64,000 nucleotides of DNA from Saprospiraceae bacterium (GTDB lineage Bacteria > Bacteroidota > Bacteroidia > Chitinophagales > Saprospiraceae): assembly GCA_016714895.1 (NCBI GenBank), contig JADKBV010000004.1, positions 868,001 to 932,000 of the forward strand, written 5' to 3'. A model generated the notes under the pieces. The model made no database searches. It was not told the origin of the DNA and saw only the letters and a list, made by a program, of their open reading frames with translations. Shown here one piece after another: positions 63,597-64,000 of this stretch. How positions within the stretch are numbered: position 1 is the stretch's first letter; each line of letters starts with the position of its first letter. A program made the position numbers and the translations under genes.

Positions 63597-64000
63597 ATGG
63601 TTAAGAAAAAAATATTCAACGACCCGATATACGGCCTCATGCATTTTGAATTTGAGGTTTTGTACCGGATTATAGACCATCCCTATTTTCAACGGCTCCG
63701 CCGCATATCACAGGTAGCGATGTCACATTATGTGTATCCCGGTGCCCAGCATTCGAGGTATCAACATGCATTAGGTGCATTACATCTTATGTCAAAGGCA
63801 TTAATGCTTTTGCAAAACAAAGGTATCAAAATTTCTGAAGAAGAAAAAAAAGCAGCATGTATTGCCATATTACTTCATGACATCGGTCATGGTCCGTTTT
63901 CTCATGCTTTGGAAAAATTGATCCTTCCTTTGTCCCATGAAGAGATATCCCTGTTGTTGATCGGAAAAATGGAACAAGATCTGAATGAAGATTTTTCGAT
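63597..64000 (+). CDS. HD-domain phosphohydrolase, N-terminal part
   Basis: These are the first 134 codons of a gene cut by the window edge, starting at ATG 63597 (MVKKKIFNDPIYGLMHFEFE). The HD-domain ligands are visible: His in SRYQHALGALHLM, and HD in ILLHDIGHGPFSH, the SamHD1/dGTPase-like form. It reads like the conserved Bacteroidota HD protein of deoxynucleotide triphosphohydrolase type. It is divergent from porX across 95 bp of AT-rich DNA. The full substrate range cannot be told from this part. Confidence 0.88.
   Translation, partial: MVKKKIFNDPIYGLMHFEFEVLYRIIDHPYFQRLRRISQVAMSHYVYPGAQHSRYQHALGALHLMSKALMLLQNKGIKISEEEKKAACIAILLHDIGHGPFSHALEKLILPLSHEEISLLLIGKMEQDLNEDFS

Overview
The window is a chromosomal segment of a Bacteroidota bacterium. 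The evidence is an AT-rich background, Bacteroidota-type promoters (TTG, a spacer, then TAnnTTTG) with little Shine-Dalgarno signal, and many type IX secretion (T9SS) parts: a gliding-motility-associated C-terminal domain, a PorP/SprF barrel, a PorE-like OmpA protein, two T9SS-sorted surface proteins and the regulator PorX. I lean towards a Saprospiria-like gliding or surface-attached organism, but that rank is a guess from general resemblance. I found no rRNA, tRNA, CRISPR array, prophage or plasmid feature.

Layout. 1-913: start of a TonB-dependent receptor (-), cut by the window edge. 1050-2798: POT peptide transporter (-). 3028-12386: a three-gene surface/T9SS operon (+) of a 2083-aa SprB-like giant protein, PorP/SprF and a PorE-like OmpA protein. 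12388-16931: metK and fumC (-), then nadE (+). 17036-18805: Wzi/RemB-like outer-membrane barrel. 18976-21639: operon of a small conserved protein, two coupled lipoprotein cyclophilins and polyphosphate glucokinase. 21701-23528: a frameshifted barrel and a carboxypeptidase-regulatory-domain protein. 23632-29468: a four-gene (-) cluster of aldehyde dehydrogenase and three amidohydrolase-fold proteins, two of which lack the metal-site histidines. 29580-33687: methylmalonyl-CoA mutase small-subunit-like protein, pyrD, a GT39-like membrane transferase and a Blc-type lipocalin. 34060-38471: methyltransferase, coaX, an ATP-grasp protein, dcd and a WD40 protein (-). 38535-44303: PPTase (+), phoH-osmC-aroA (-), then a SAM hydrolase, an ABM-like protein and aroB (+). 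44536-45252: GIN-domain protein.

45253-51239 is the accessory part. It holds a 251-bp block of almost pure G/C runs, then a frameshifted beta-helix surface protein whose 5' end carries an octanucleotide tandem repeat, then a PKD/T9SS protein. A complete IS1380-family insertion sequence follows (51477-53081, perfect 16-bp ends, AGCC target duplication), inserted in the centre of a small palindrome. 53135-64000: rluF, fabG, SulP transporter, a small membrane protein, a UvrD-type helicase fused to an iron-sulfur PD-(D/E)XK nuclease, FAH-family hydrolase, a frameshifted GSCFA protein, porX, and the start of an HD-domain phosphohydrolase.

How the parts relate. The giant T9SS protein, its PorP/SprF partner, the PorE-like protein, PorX and the T9SS-sorted proteins all belong to surface secretion and adhesion. 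The rest is housekeeping metabolism. Four genes are each broken by exactly one missing base in a homopolymer. Together with the G/C-run block this suggests uncorrected sequencing or assembly errors more than biology. I found no convincing new multi-gene system. The leads I would check first are the octanucleotide repeat (possible phase variation), the amidohydrolase trio with two apparent pseudoenzymes, the G/C block, and a small dispersed repeat that resembles old insertion-sequence ends.
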